64,000 nucleotides of DNA from Brachynemurus nebulosus (Eukaryota; Arthropoda; Insecta; Neuroptera; Myrmeleontidae). Below the pieces are notes generated by a model. The model did no database searches and was not told the DNA's origin. It saw only the letters and a program-made list of their open reading frames with translations. Shown one piece after another: positions 36,046 to 45,914 of this stretch. Where the stretch lies: the NCBI GenBank assembly GCA_035578155.1, contig JAPWDM010000017.1, forward strand, positions 3,000,001 through 3,064,000, written 5' to 3'. The position numbers and the translations under genes are program-made. How positions within the stretch are numbered: the first letter of the stretch is position 1; each line of letters begins with the position of its first letter.

Positions 36046-36349
36046 CTAGCACACCGCAAAGCGGAGTAATTTGAACCCTTTTGACGATGTTTGAAAGCGT
36101 GTGACTTAGGGTACTATTGCACTCATTTTACGGTACTATAAATTCCGAACTGATGAGTCATCAAAATGTGTCGATGTGCAAACCTTGACATTTGACCTCA
36201 CACTTGCACATACTGTTGGCCTTGAAATTCCTAAGAGATGAGTCATGCCATCAACAACTACACAAGTAGTTAACCCATTATGCGTCATTACAATTTGTTC
36301 ATCACGATTTGGATTTGTGTTAACCCATTACCAACCAGCACTAACATAG

Positions 36350-36530
36350 TTTTTAAATCCAAACCTAACGCATGCGTAGACTGAATTTTAGTACACGATA
36401 CATGAGCAGACTGAATTTTAGAACACAACGCATGTGCAGACTAAATTTTAGTACACGACGCATGAGCAGACTGAATTTTAGAACACAACGCATGCGCAAA
36501 CTGAATTTTAGAACATAAATTGAGAGCTGA
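36350..36530. repeat. Tandem ~30-bp repeats in the left arm
   Basis: Five degenerate copies of ACGCATGCGYAGACTGAATT plus TTAGWACAC. Two copies each occur at about 38100-38160 and 42640-42690. Confidence 0.85.
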
Positions 36531-36919
36531 GGTACACTACCGCGTCAAAAATGTGGGGAGTATCCTGAGTCGGGGGTGGCCCTAAACTTTTGACACCATA
36601 CTGTACTTGAATTTTTGTACACTGCCGCATCAAAAGTGTGGAGCCCCCTGACCAAAACGGTGTCAGATCACCTTCTGAAGCGTACTGTGCTTATTTTGGG
36701 TACGTGCAAACCTTGGCCTTTAACCTCGTTAATTGCGTCATTTTAAACAAAAATCGGGAGGCCGTTAACGATAATTTTTGTGGGGGCACTGTACTAAGCG
36801 CTAGATTTTAAACCCCAATCATGATTTTAAAACTAACTTCAGACTCCAGAGTCCATATTTCAGACCGTTACGGTACTACCGAAAAGCGGATATCGACTGT
36901 ACCTCAGGGGAATTTTTTT

Positions 36920-37199
36920 GTATATGTGTCAGCGCTTTATAAGATTAATTTGTTTATTTTAAGTTCAGTTTGTTTATTTAAGATTTTTTTTTAGCTAACT
37001 ATTTAGGATCATGTAATTTCATGATATGTTTGAATCATAGTCGGAGGGAATTTTTATTTAAAAACAAGTCACAACTTGTTAGCTCCAGGAATTAAAAAAA
37101 ATAAATTGTTTTACATTAATGTGATAATAAATCATTAATATAGCTGTGTTTATTTAAGATTTTGCTGACGCATACTCGGGTATTTTTTCAATTTGTTCA
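36920..37199. other. AT-rich part of the left arm without right-arm partner
   Basis: I find no match in the right arm. GTTTATTTAAGATTTT occurs twice (36973 and 37148), suggesting a duplication or an unrecognised insertion. Confidence 0.4.
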
Positions 37200-37201
37200 T
37201 A

Positions 37202-37935
37202 CAGCCTTGGCCAAAAGTATTGAGCACCCCCATAAAACACGTATAACCCTAAAATTAATTTAAAAATGATTTTTCTGTTTAATAATAGAATGAAAGGCAA
37301 TACTAAGAGTTAATTTTAAACAACTGATAAAGGATTTTAGGGTACCATAAAACACCTGGCCCACAAAATGTGAAATCTGAAGTCTTTTGAAAAATAATGT
37401 AACTTATATTAGCCTGCTATAAACTTTCAGGATAATAAGAAGCTTCTGAGTGTTATTTATTCGTATAGTAGAGACAGTTTGTAATACGAAATGCCGAAAC
37501 AACCAGAACTTAACACAAAAACACGAATAAAATTTCAAATTTTATATGAAGAAGGGGAGACTCAAATAGAGATTGCTAAATTAATAAAATTTTGACGATA
37601 TGTAGTGCAATTTACAATTAAAAGGTTCGTGGAGACTGGCTTTAACACAAACAAAATGAGAACTGGAAGAAAACGCGCTACTACTGACCTCCAGATTAGA
37701 AAACTTATCCGTGACTCACTTAAAGACCGCAAAAAAACTTCTTCTGAGCTCACAGCAGCTTTATCGGGAGACATTGGGAACCAATTAGTTCTCGAAATGT
37801 GAGAAAAAGACCCACAGAAGCAGGTTAAAAAAGCCGCAAAGCTAGGAAGAACCTCTCCGACAACATCAAGAAAAATCGTTTAGAATGGGTTTTAAGACAC
37901 CAGCATTTTTCTGAAGAAAATTGTTCCAATGTGGT
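37202..37935 (+). mobile_element. Tc1-like element, 5' half only
   Basis: Begins CAGCCTTGGCCAAAAGTATT directly after a TA (37200-37201), a Tc1-family tip. It encodes the N-terminal half of a transposase and stops abruptly near 37935, where the arm sequence GGCGAACTTTTGACACGG resumes. Confidence 0.8.
37490..37935 (+). pseudogene. Tc1-like transposase, N-terminal half, broken
   Basis: Starting ATG CCG AAA at 37490 the frame gives a helix-turn-helix region (TRIKFQILYEEGETQIEIAK), a stop at 37592-37594, then FTIKRFVETGF, the basic RKRATT linker and IRKLIRDSLKDRKKTSSEL. A frameshift near 37770 moves the continuing homology (the second helix-turn-helix and the KNRLEWV phrase near 37870-37890) to another frame. 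It ends near a WYD triplet where the W-S-D motif of the first catalytic Asp is expected. The DDE core is absent. Inserted in the arm of the 7-kb element, so younger than it. Confidence 0.8.
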
Positions 37936-38634
37936 ATGATCCGGCGAACTTTTGACACGGCTTAACACTGCCGTATCAAAAGTGCGGACCCCCTGACCAA
38001 AAAGGTATTCGATCACTTTTTGAAACGTACTGTACTTATTACGTGCAAACCTTGGCCTTTGACTCCAACACGCGCTTGCCTTAATTAGCTTTTGAATGCA
38101 AACTTAATGCATGCGCAGAATGAATTTTAGAACACGAAGCATGCGTAGACTGAATTTTAGACCACAAATTGATAAATGGGGTACACTACCGCGTCAAAAA
38201 TGTGGGGATACCCTAACCCGGGGGGGCAATTTGTGACACCGTACTGTACTTAAATTTTTCATTTTATCAGCTTAAAATAAGTTTATTTTCGCTGAATGTT
38301 TATTTTAGCAGACCTTGAAAGCAGATTGTAAAACATCATTTAAGAATTTGAGTATAACACAAAGCTATTTCTAGGATAATTTATAAATCAAATGAAAATT
38401 ATCTTAATACCTACACACCTGTATATTATGTATAAACTCTGTATATTAATAATAATATGTATTCTATTTCTTGTTTATGATTAGACTGAATACAGAATCT
38501 AATTATAAAATTATTTATAAATATTGAAAAAAATTTGCTTAATCAGCAAAATCATTGTATGTATATCATTTTAATACTGATTCAGATTTATATTTGAGTA
38601 AAGAACACAAGTTATTTCTTGATATCTTAATAAA

Positions 38635-38907
38635 TTATTGTCCTGTACGTAAACATTCCATGGTCTGTTCATCCAAATCCGCGAATCGTTTTGGAAGGAA
38701 CACTGCATCTGCAAGTTTCAACGCAACCGCTGGCCCATATCGAGTTTCCATGCGTCGTACGTCGAGAATTTTCCACGTTTCATACGGTTTCATACCAACA
38801 CCAAATTTATTCAAATTCTCCAAAACCGGATCCATTGTTTCATCAGTGGCAGTAAAAGAGGTCCACAGATCACTTCTACTTAACTCTACACCGTGTTGTC
38901 CAGACAT
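38635..38907 (-). CDS. Putative OB-fold, nucleic-acid-binding-like protein of the 7-kb element
   Basis: A 90-residue ORF. Residues about 43-83 (KILDVRRMETRYGPAVALKL, then VFLPKRFADL) have the alternating pattern of short arthropod proteins I associate with mobile or virus-like elements. An OB-fold single-strand nucleic-acid-binding role is a guess. No signal peptide or membrane segment. It stops five bases from the inner edge of the inverted arm (38630), so the C-terminus may be truncated by arm formation, or the gene may abut the terminal repeat as in compact viral genomes. The first ATG gives a plausible N-terminus, although another open frame upstream leaves the start uncertain. No in-frame damage. 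Confidence 0.55.
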   Translation of the reverse strand: MSGQHGVELSRSDLWTSFTATDETMDPVLENLNKFGVGMKPYETWKILDVRRMETRYGPAVALKLADAVFLPKRFADLDEQTMECLRTGQ

Positions 38908-39150
38908 TTGGCCAATATACTGCCAATTTCTGTTTCAGCACGTTGCTTAAATATTTTATGAGTTGCCACCACAAAAAATAACCATCACCACCACCACAAC
39001 AACCTCAACACAACAACAAAATTTTAGTTGCTCATTTTACGCCACCGATATATTTATTCCCACACAGCTACAAATTAAGTTACTTTGAAGCAACCACACC
39101 TTCATATGATCAGTGTTTACACACCACAACCAATGGAAAATATCAAATAA
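38908..39150. other. Spacer with CCA-rich repeats
   Basis: AATAACCATCACCACCACCA-like microsatellite near 38978-39020; otherwise AT-rich. Confidence 0.5.
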
Positions 39151-39334
39151 ATATTAATATTTATTTATAACGCAATGGCCGGCGATGCAATGAGGCATAA
39201 TGCATATTTTGAGTATTCAACTAAAACTTTGGATATACTGCTGATTAATAGGTACTGGGCAATTCCACTGTTACTCAAAATATACATTATGCCTCATTAC
39301 ATCGCTAGTCATTGCGTTATAAATAAATGCTAAT
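39151..39334. repeat. Long palindrome between two genes of the 7-kb element
   Basis: The left arm 39151-39215 and right arm 39271-39334 are inverted copies: TTTATTTATAACGCAATG ... CATTGCGTTATAAATAAA, and GCAATGAGGCATAATG ... CATTATGCCTCATTAC. The loop begins near AATAGGTACTGGGCAATTCC, whose inverse-like GGAATTGGTCAATACCTATT lies just outside at about 39353. It may be a MITE or a functional hairpin such as an origin or transcription end. Confidence 0.75.
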
Positions 39335-39403
39335 GTTGGTGTTAACAACCGAGGAATTGGTCAATACCTATTATGTGGCAATCAGATGATTGATTTTACT
39401 TAA

Positions 39404-39664
39404 TTATTTACAATTGCAGCGGCTTTTACATATGGGACAGTTTACATAATTGCAACAGTTTGGAAATGACATCATACATCGTTTACAACACATGCAAATT
39501 CGTTTTTCGTTTCGACATCTATCACAATACTCAGGGAATGAACAGCCGCACTGTGACGGTTGAAATTTACAAATACCACAAATCGGCATGCTGCTGCTGC
39601 TCTTGTTGTTGTTGTTGTTGTTAACCAACAAATGACATCCGGTTAATAATTCAGTTGTACTCAT
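39404..39664 (-). CDS. Cysteine-rich small protein of the 7-kb element
   Basis: An 86-residue ORF. The N-terminus contains a run of six Asn and then Ser, encoded by trinucleotide repeats. The remaining 60 residues hold about 18 Cys in close pairs: PICGICKFQPSQCGCSF, YCDRCR, CMCCKRC, PNCCNYVNCPICKSRCNCK. The spacing suggests binding of several zinc ions, but no named zinc-finger type fits. No signal peptide, so extracellular disulfide use is less likely. Transcribed in the same direction as the OB-like gene 0.5 kb downstream and divergently from the plus-strand gene at 40612. I do not recognise the family; function unknown. Confidence 0.55.
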   Translation of the reverse strand: MSTTELLTGCHLLVNNNNNNKSSSSMPICGICKFQPSQCGCSFPEYCDRCRNEKRICMCCKRCMMSFPNCCNYVNCPICKSRCNCK

Positions 39665-39849
39665 AGTATTTTGACTGAAACCAAATTTTCCAATATTTTA
39701 TCTAAAATCGATATTTAATAATCTTCCATGATAAGAGCAGAGAAACAGGAACGTCACCAGATTGAGTAATTTAGATATTGCGTTCAACAAACACCGCGAG
39801 ATGTCACCACCGATTCATTGTCTACAGTAAATTGCTGATTCGATAGAAT

Positions 39850-40060
39850 TAATGATGAGTTGTTCACTTCAGCTGCAAACACCGCTGCACCCCGCTATCA
39901 TCACAACCGCCACACAAACACCACCGCCACCACCACACAAACGCCACAACCGCCACACAACTACCGCCACTACCACAAAACCACCACACAAACACCGCCA
40001 CCGCCACACATATACCACCGCCACATCCGCAACACAACCACCACATTTGTGTGTTACGTC
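39850..40060 (+). repeat. ACCGCCACCACA-type microsatellite in the divergent intergenic region
   Basis: CCACCGCCACCACCACACAA and similar phrases repeat over about 180 bp. Overlapping Thr/Pro/His ORFs in several frames are products of the repeat. Confidence 0.85.
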
Positions 40061-40611
40061 ACCACCGCTATATAATTTGCTGAGTTATACTCTAGCGCAT
40101 ACACCTTATCATTGTTAAAAGGCTCATACACACATTATCATGGTTAAAGGGTATAAGATAGTTGAACTTACACAAAATATTGTCTATTTACCAGTGGTTG
40201 TCAAAGAGTTAACATCTCTTTCGTTGAAAATTATACTTTCGTGGTAAAACAATTGCATTTCGAACCATGTTAATTTACAATTCAGAGCAGTCCACCGCTA
40301 GCCTACATAGCAAAGGGTTTTCGAAACCTAAGATCATTAAACGTAAAATATTTAAGTAACAACATATTTCACCCGAAAATTTAGCATTCCTTAAATCACT
40401 AGGTCTTAAAGTGAAAAGAACATGGTACTCACCAATGTGTTGAACATTATTAACAGTTTGTAATTTGATTGTAAACTAGCAATAGCTATTAGTAGCTATT
40501 TTCGAATACATCCCACAAATTAACTAACTATCCCCACCACTTTTAATTATTTTATATAAAGTTGTGGATTGTGTAAATAATTTCAGTTTTACGGCGGTGC
40601 GGCGGTAAAAA
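40061..40611. other. Intergenic region upstream of the plus-strand gene
   Basis: No gene. It probably contains the divergent promoters for 39404-39664 and 40612-41001. ACGGCGGTGCGGCGGTAAAA immediately precedes the ATG at 40612. Confidence 0.4.
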
Positions 40612-41001
40612 ATGGCGTTTCTTGATATACAAGGCTATCAAGAAGCTAACAACCAATTTTCTTTTAAAGAAGTTGGTATCGCTGCGGAAAATTCGGATGA
40701 AATATTACATCTTATATTCGACGCATCGTTTGATTTCCATGGGTTGCCGAAGACATATGAACGGGTTTCTGCACGTTGACTTTGCCGAAATTGGCATGGG
40801 ATACCTTGGTCGTATGGATTTATTCCGTACAAAAAACTTAATACCATATTGAAACCTATATTAAAGAAGTTTGATGTCATATACGTCAAGGGCAGTGAAA
40901 AGAAGAAATAGATTTCAAATTTGTTTGATGACACCGAAAACCAGCCGTGGATTTTGAATTTGGAAGAAATATTCGATGTACCGAAGATTTCCGATGTGTG
41001 A
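40612..41001 (+). pseudogene. FLDIQGYQ-family gene of the 7-kb element, two in-frame stops
   Basis: A single frame of 130 codons beginning MAFLDIQGYQEANNQFSFKE, with a TGA at codon 56 (40777-40779) and a TAG at codon 100 (40909-40911). Coding pattern continues after each stop without any frameshift: NWHGIPWSYGFIPYKKL, then FDVIYVKGSEKKK, then NLEEIFDVPKISDV. I recall this pattern from unnamed proteins in arthropod genomes. The opening hydrophobic-D-I-x-G segment looks like the first strand of an RNase H/DEDD-exonuclease-type fold, but that is inference. Two stops with no indels point to recent inactivation, or to readthrough. It is the only plus-strand gene of the element. Confidence 0.6.
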
Positions 41002-41580
41002 GATGAATATTATTCAAGAAATTGTATGCTTCATACTAAAAAAATTTATTCATTAGAAAATTGTATTCTTTTAAGAAATTTTTATATGGAAAATAAGTAG
41101 ATTTTATGTAATAAATATATTTAAGAAATTTAATATTTTTGTATACATATTCTATAAATAAAATAAAAAAAAAAAAAATTATGTGCGTTTTATTTAATTG
41201 TTACCCTGAATTCCCCTATTTTTTACAGCAAGAAGATTCTTTCGTTAACCTATAAAAGTATTGAAAAAAATCTAATGTATTTACCATTCTAATTGAAAAG
41301 CATATTCAATGATACACCCTGTATACCAAAATATTTATTAAAAATATTAAATGTACGCCCGTTATATTTATATATGTATGTATGTATATGTGTGTTAATG
41401 ATAAAGTAGCAAATTCAGAATTTTCTAGTTTATAAAAATTTTGATTTTACATGTCAATTCTCTAATATACCTACTAATCTATAAAAATTTATCAACTCAA
41501 TTACTGTTATAATTTTTATATTAAACAACGTGTTTAGATTATAGTAGTTAAAACCAGAAAAATTTGAAATTTTATACTGA
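41002..41580. other. 3' flank of the decayed gene
   Basis: AATAAAATAAAAAAAAAAAA at about 41156-41177 could hold a polyadenylation signal (AATAAA) or a retroposed tail. Otherwise AT-rich. Confidence 0.4.
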
Positions 41581-42239
41581 TTAAGATATCAAGAAATAAC
41601 TTGTGTTCTTTACTCAAATATAAATCTGAATCAGTATTAAAATGATATACATACAATGATTTTGCTGATTAAGCAAATTTTTTTCAATATTTATAAATAA
41701 TTTTATAATTAGATTCTGTATTCAGTCTAATCATAAACAAGAAATAGAATACATATTATTATTAATATACAGAGTTTATACATAATATACAGGTGTGTAG
41801 GTATTAAGATAATTTTCATTTGATTTATAAATTATCCTAGAAATAGCTTTGTGTTATACTCAAATTCTTAAATGATGTTTTACAATCTGCTTTCAATGTC
41901 TGCTAGAATAGACATTCGGCGAAAATTAACTTATTTTAAGCTGATAAAATTCTAAAACTAATAAGTTTTTTAAGGTTAATTATATATAAAAATATTATGC
42001 AGTACAGTTGAAATCCAATTTCCGACAGTACAGTAGCGGCCTGAAATCTGGACTCTGGAGTCTGCAGTTAGTTTTTAAAATCATGATTGCGGCTAGCGCT
42101 TGGTACAGTGCACCCCAAAATGTATCGTTAGCGACCGAGTTAAATGGTTTCTTTGTTCGTTTAAGATGACGCAGTTAAGGCAAGCGCGTGTTGAAGTCAA
42201 GGTTTGCATGTACACATAAAATAAGCACAGTACGCTTCA

Positions 42240-42600
42240 AAAAGTGATCGGATACCTTTTTAGTCAGAGGGGGTCCACACTTTTGACATGGTAGAGTACC
42301 AAAAATTTAAGTACAGTACGGTGTCAAAAGTTGCCCCCCCGGGTTAGGGTATCCCCACATTTTTGACGCGGTAGTGTACCTTTCGTTTAAGATGATGCAA
42401 TTAAGGCAAGCGTGTGTTGGGGTCAAAGGCCAAGGTTTGCACGTAATAAGTACAGTACGCTTCAAGAAGTGATCGGATACCTTTTTGGTCAGGGAGGCTC
42501 GCACTTTTGACACGGCAATGTACCAAAAATTTAAGTACAGTACTGTTTCAAAAGTTGCCCCCCCCCCCCCCGGGTTAGGGTATCCCCACATTTTTGACGC
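42240..42600. repeat. 224-bp tandem duplication in the right arm
   Basis: The blocks ACTTTTGACAYGG, CCAAAAATTTAAGTACAGTA, a poly-C run, GGGTTAGGGTATCCCCACAT and TTTTTGACGCGGTAGTGTAC occur twice, offset by about 224 bp (TTTTGA at 42281 and 42505). The same blocks lie in the left arm near 36540-36660 and 37940-38260. Confidence 0.85.
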
Positions 42601-43021
42601 GGTAGTGTACTCCATTTATCAATTTGTGGCCTAAAATTCAGTCTACGCATGCGTCGTGTTCTAAAATTCATTCTGCGCATGCATTAAGTTTGCATTCAAA
42701 AACTATGTTAGTGCTGGCGGGTAATGGGTTAAGACAAATCAAAATTGTGATAACGCATAGTGGGTTAACTTAAATTTATTTTGTCGAAATGATGATGACT
42801 CATGTCTTAGGAATTTCAAGGCCAACAGTATGAGCGCGTGTGGGGTCAAATGTCAACAACAAATTTTGATACATGTACTCGGTACGTGCCGGGTCAAAGG
42901 TCAAGTTTTGCACATCGATACATTTTGATGACTCATCAGTTCGGAAGTTGTAGTACCGTAAAGTTACACGATTTCAGACATTGGCAAAAGGGTTCAAGTT
43001 GCTTAGTTTTGCGGTGTCACA

Positions 43022-43264
43022 AAATCGGCCTAGCCATTCTACTAATGACCAATTCGTTTTTGAAAATTTTCAATTGTTCCTAGGTAACTAGCCCAAGGGA
43101 GAAATGAAAAATCAAGAGGATTGATGAGTAAGCTTATCAATAAATAAAGCCTATCATTTCAGCTTATGATAAGAAAATAGGGGTAAAATATTTTAGTAAA
43201 CCACCTAAAAACAATTACCTTTACTAAATTACGAAATTCACGCTTGCGAAGCCTCGGATGACAG
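43022..43264. repeat. Flank with inverted match to 5740-5850
   Basis: TTACCTTTACTAAATTACGA and AATTCACGCTTGCGAAGCC are the inverse of sequence near 5755-5790; TTATGATAAGAAAATAGGGG matches inversely near 5820. Confidence 0.65.
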
Positions 43265-43868
43265 CTAGTTTATTTATAAAGTAGGAATTTTGGATTTTTA
43301 TTCTTTGGATTATTGGATTTGGATTTATTATTTTTGATTATTTTTATTCTAAATACAAGTAGGCGAATAGTAATTTTAAAAAATTTAAAAAAAATGAATT
43401 TAGGTTTATAACAAATGCAACACACAAAAATATTAGGTAATTTAAAAATGTTATTAAAGTCACTGTTTTTTTGTAAAGTAGGAATTTTGGATTTTTATTA
43501 TTTATAAAACAGAAATTTTGGATTTTTTTGGAAAGAAAAAATATCTTCATAAAGGCCTTCCAGTTTACTATTTAAAGTCATTTTTTAATATTTAAAAATA
43601 AAACATAAAGGCAATTGGCGGATAAGCATGGGTAGGTATGCCCTCGTACGAAAATTGAAATTTACTAACATTTAGCTCTTAAAAACTTAAAACCTTTTTT
43701 TAAAGCCGCGATCAGCCAGACACTCATCATTAGTTTTGAAACCACCAAAATGGCAAATCGCTTGTCGACTTTCAATCACATTTCGCTATTTCGCTTGTAG
43801 ATATTCTGTACCGAAGATTTAGGGAAAAATTCGACTTCCGTGATGGGGCCCCGCTGCTCATGGTGTTT
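43265..43868 (-). repeat. Family A fragment, inverted
   Basis: Inverse of family A head: GGATAAGCATGGGTAGG, CACTCATCATTAGTTTTGAA, GTCGACTTTCAATC and TTCGACTTCCGTGATGGGGC. It joins a second, partial duplication of the 43270-43340 block. Confidence 0.8.
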
Positions 43869-45010
43869 TTTAAATATTTTGACTATCATTTATAAATGTT
43901 TATATATCAATTCCTTTTCAATTACTGACCCAAACCTGTGCATCTTTCGGTAGGTTCCAAATAAAAACGAAACGGGAGGATCCTACAAGTGTGTTGTCAG
44001 CTTCTTTTTTCAAACAAGGTTGGGTTAAAAACAGTTAATGCTGTGTCAAGTGGATTATAGATATAATGTAATAATATATATTTGCTAAAACAATATTAAG
44101 GTGTATTCTTATAATTTTCCAGAAGTGTTTTAGTAATCTTCCATATCTTTAGAAAGTATTAATTGAGATGAAGAAAAATAATTTAAAAATAAAAATAAAA
44201 ACCCTGATGTTTGTTTTTTCTTTATGAAATCATGTTTGTAGTAGTAAATACACGTAGCAGTATAAAAAAAACATTTTTTAAGGATTGGTTTTTTATTTGT
44301 TATCCAGTATTATAAGACGGATATAATACCGTGGCTTAGAGAAGTGTGTGAAGTCTGAGCACGTATTTTCTGTTAGTTGATTAGTCCTTCATGGCTTTTA
44401 ATGCTATAAAAGTTCATTCTTCAAATTAATGTCGTCTTTATTGGGGATAATTTATTCTGAATCAAGTAGAATAAACCTTTACTCTTATTTACAGTCTTTA
44501 AAAAATGTGTCTTTCCTTCTCCGTAATAGTTATTAAAATTAATATTTATTCAAATTTCTTTCAAAAAATATTAATTATTTTTAAGTTCACGGAAAGCTAT
44601 TAACTTTTCAGTCTCGATTTATTTCAAAAAGATTGTCTTGGCTCATATTACTTGTAGGTATTAGCGAATTTCGAAAACTTAATTTTTTTTGGTATTTTTT
44701 AGAATTCATTAATTTGCATTTGAAATTATATCCAATGAAGTACTTGCAGGAGAGCTTTTTTAGACAACTATTTCGATAAAAACATAGGGCTATGCAAATA
44801 CCCGAAAGATTTTCGCAATTCGTATCAAATCAAATATGAATATTTGATTCCAAATTGGGGTCAAATACTCAAAACTTCGAAAAATTTCCAATATTTGAAG
44901 AGTCTGAATATTTTTTATAAAAAAATTATCTGGTAGAACTATGGAATATTCTGTAGAATTTGAAATATTTCTTAAAAATTTAAATTAATCAATGTGATAT
45001 ATGTCTACAT
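43869..45010. other. AT-rich stretch, nothing recognised
   Basis: No coding or transposon signature is seen. Confidence 0.4.
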
Positions 45011-45914
45011 CAGGGCCGTCTTTAGTGCAGTGCGACCGTTGTGGCTGCACCAGACCCCGCGCTTTCGTTTTTTTTTTTTCAGAACGTGTTTTTCAGAAAT
45101 GAATGGTAGATAAAAATGGATGATCAGCTAGCTCTCTGTATGATGGCCAACAAAAGAAGTTATAGTTCACCTCTATACCATGTAATTATGATATTATAGT
45201 TATTTAAATCTACATTGTGTTTAAGATTACTACTTTATTCTACATCATTAACTCTGGATAACTAACCCTATTTTATAGTTACGTTGTTACTAATCCTTCG
45301 TAAATTTTACGACGACACAATCATGTTTTTTGTTTTTTCAAATCGAGTGCGCCGTGTACCCCCACTTGCCTGACGGCTCGTGGTAAGCGCACGAGATCTC
45401 GTTGTGTCTGTATCAGTCCCTTAGACTCGTGATCAATTTAAGCCTACTCGAATACCTTATTTTATACATACGTATCGAAAATAACTATTATAGTTCTGTA
45501 ACTAAAAGAAAAATCACTGAAATTATACAATATACAATCATCTAAAATAATAACACTATCCATTTCATTGGCCAAAGTATCAAAATATACTAAGTTAAAA
45601 GGAAAAAAAGACAAAACACATGTGTCGTCGTCAAATTTACGAAGGTTTAGTAGTCGCGTGACTTATAAAATGATGCGTCGTCAAAACGACGAAGTCTTAG
45701 TTATCCAGGGTTAAAGTATTTTTTTTTTTTTTTTTTTGGAGAAATGAGCTATTTTTTCATTATATTTTTGTCCTTCATTTCAAAATTGTATTTAACTTGT
45801 TCTTGCTTGGGGAGGAGGGGTAAATATTATATTAGGTACCGTACTTCCCGGTACGGGAAGGCCCCACGAACCTTTTCTTGCACCAGGCCTCGCACTCGTT
45901 AAGGACAGTCCTTG
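45011..45914. mobile_element. hAT-like non-autonomous element, host of a nested TTAA element
   Basis: The left tip CAGGGCCGTCTTTAGTGCAG and the right tip read inward CAAGGACTGTCCTTAACGAG are similar with one gap, followed by GTGCGA in both and a GCACCAG-RCC-CGC block. The CAGGGCC start suits hAT. Target duplications are not clear (GTCTACAT left, TGTCAATG right). It contains the TTAA-flanked element and poly-T runs. Confidence 0.5.
45248..45714. mobile_element. TTAA-flanked foldback MITE (piggyBac-like)
   Basis: TTAACTCTGGATAACTAA at the left and its inverse TTAGTTATCCAGGGTTAA at the right. The arms extend through CCTTCGTAAATTTTACGACG / CGTCGTCAAATTTACGAAGG. A TTAA on each side suggests piggyBac-type insertion. 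Nested in the hAT-like element. Confidence 0.7.

Larger units (their letters stand above)
36047..43021. mobile_element. ~7-kb element with very long repeat-rich inverted arms and three small genes
   Basis: The left arm runs 36047-38630 and the right arm 41581-43021. The inner 370 bp (38261-38630 versus 41581-41950) pair base for base, with coordinates summing to 80211. The outer parts share CATCAGTTCGGAA/TTCCGAACTGATG, GGCCAACAGTATG, ACGCATGCGTAGACTG and GACTCTGGAGTCTG blocks, with rearrangement and local tandem duplication. The centre (38631-41580) carries an OB-fold-like gene (minus), a Cys-rich gene (minus) and a decayed gene (plus). A truncated Tc1 element interrupts the left arm. The outermost shared bases are near ACACCGCAAA (36051) and TTTGCGGTGT (43009). 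No target duplication is established. Candidate virus-derived or self-replicating mobile element. Confidence 0.75.

Noticed and set aside
36350..36530. Regular ~30-bp repeats as a CRISPR-like array
   Set aside because: Units are contiguous degenerate tandem repeats without unique spacers, in eukaryotic DNA, inside an element arm.
39850..40118. Thr/Pro/His-rich ORFs
   Set aside because: Open in several frames because of an ACCGCC/ACCACA microsatellite.
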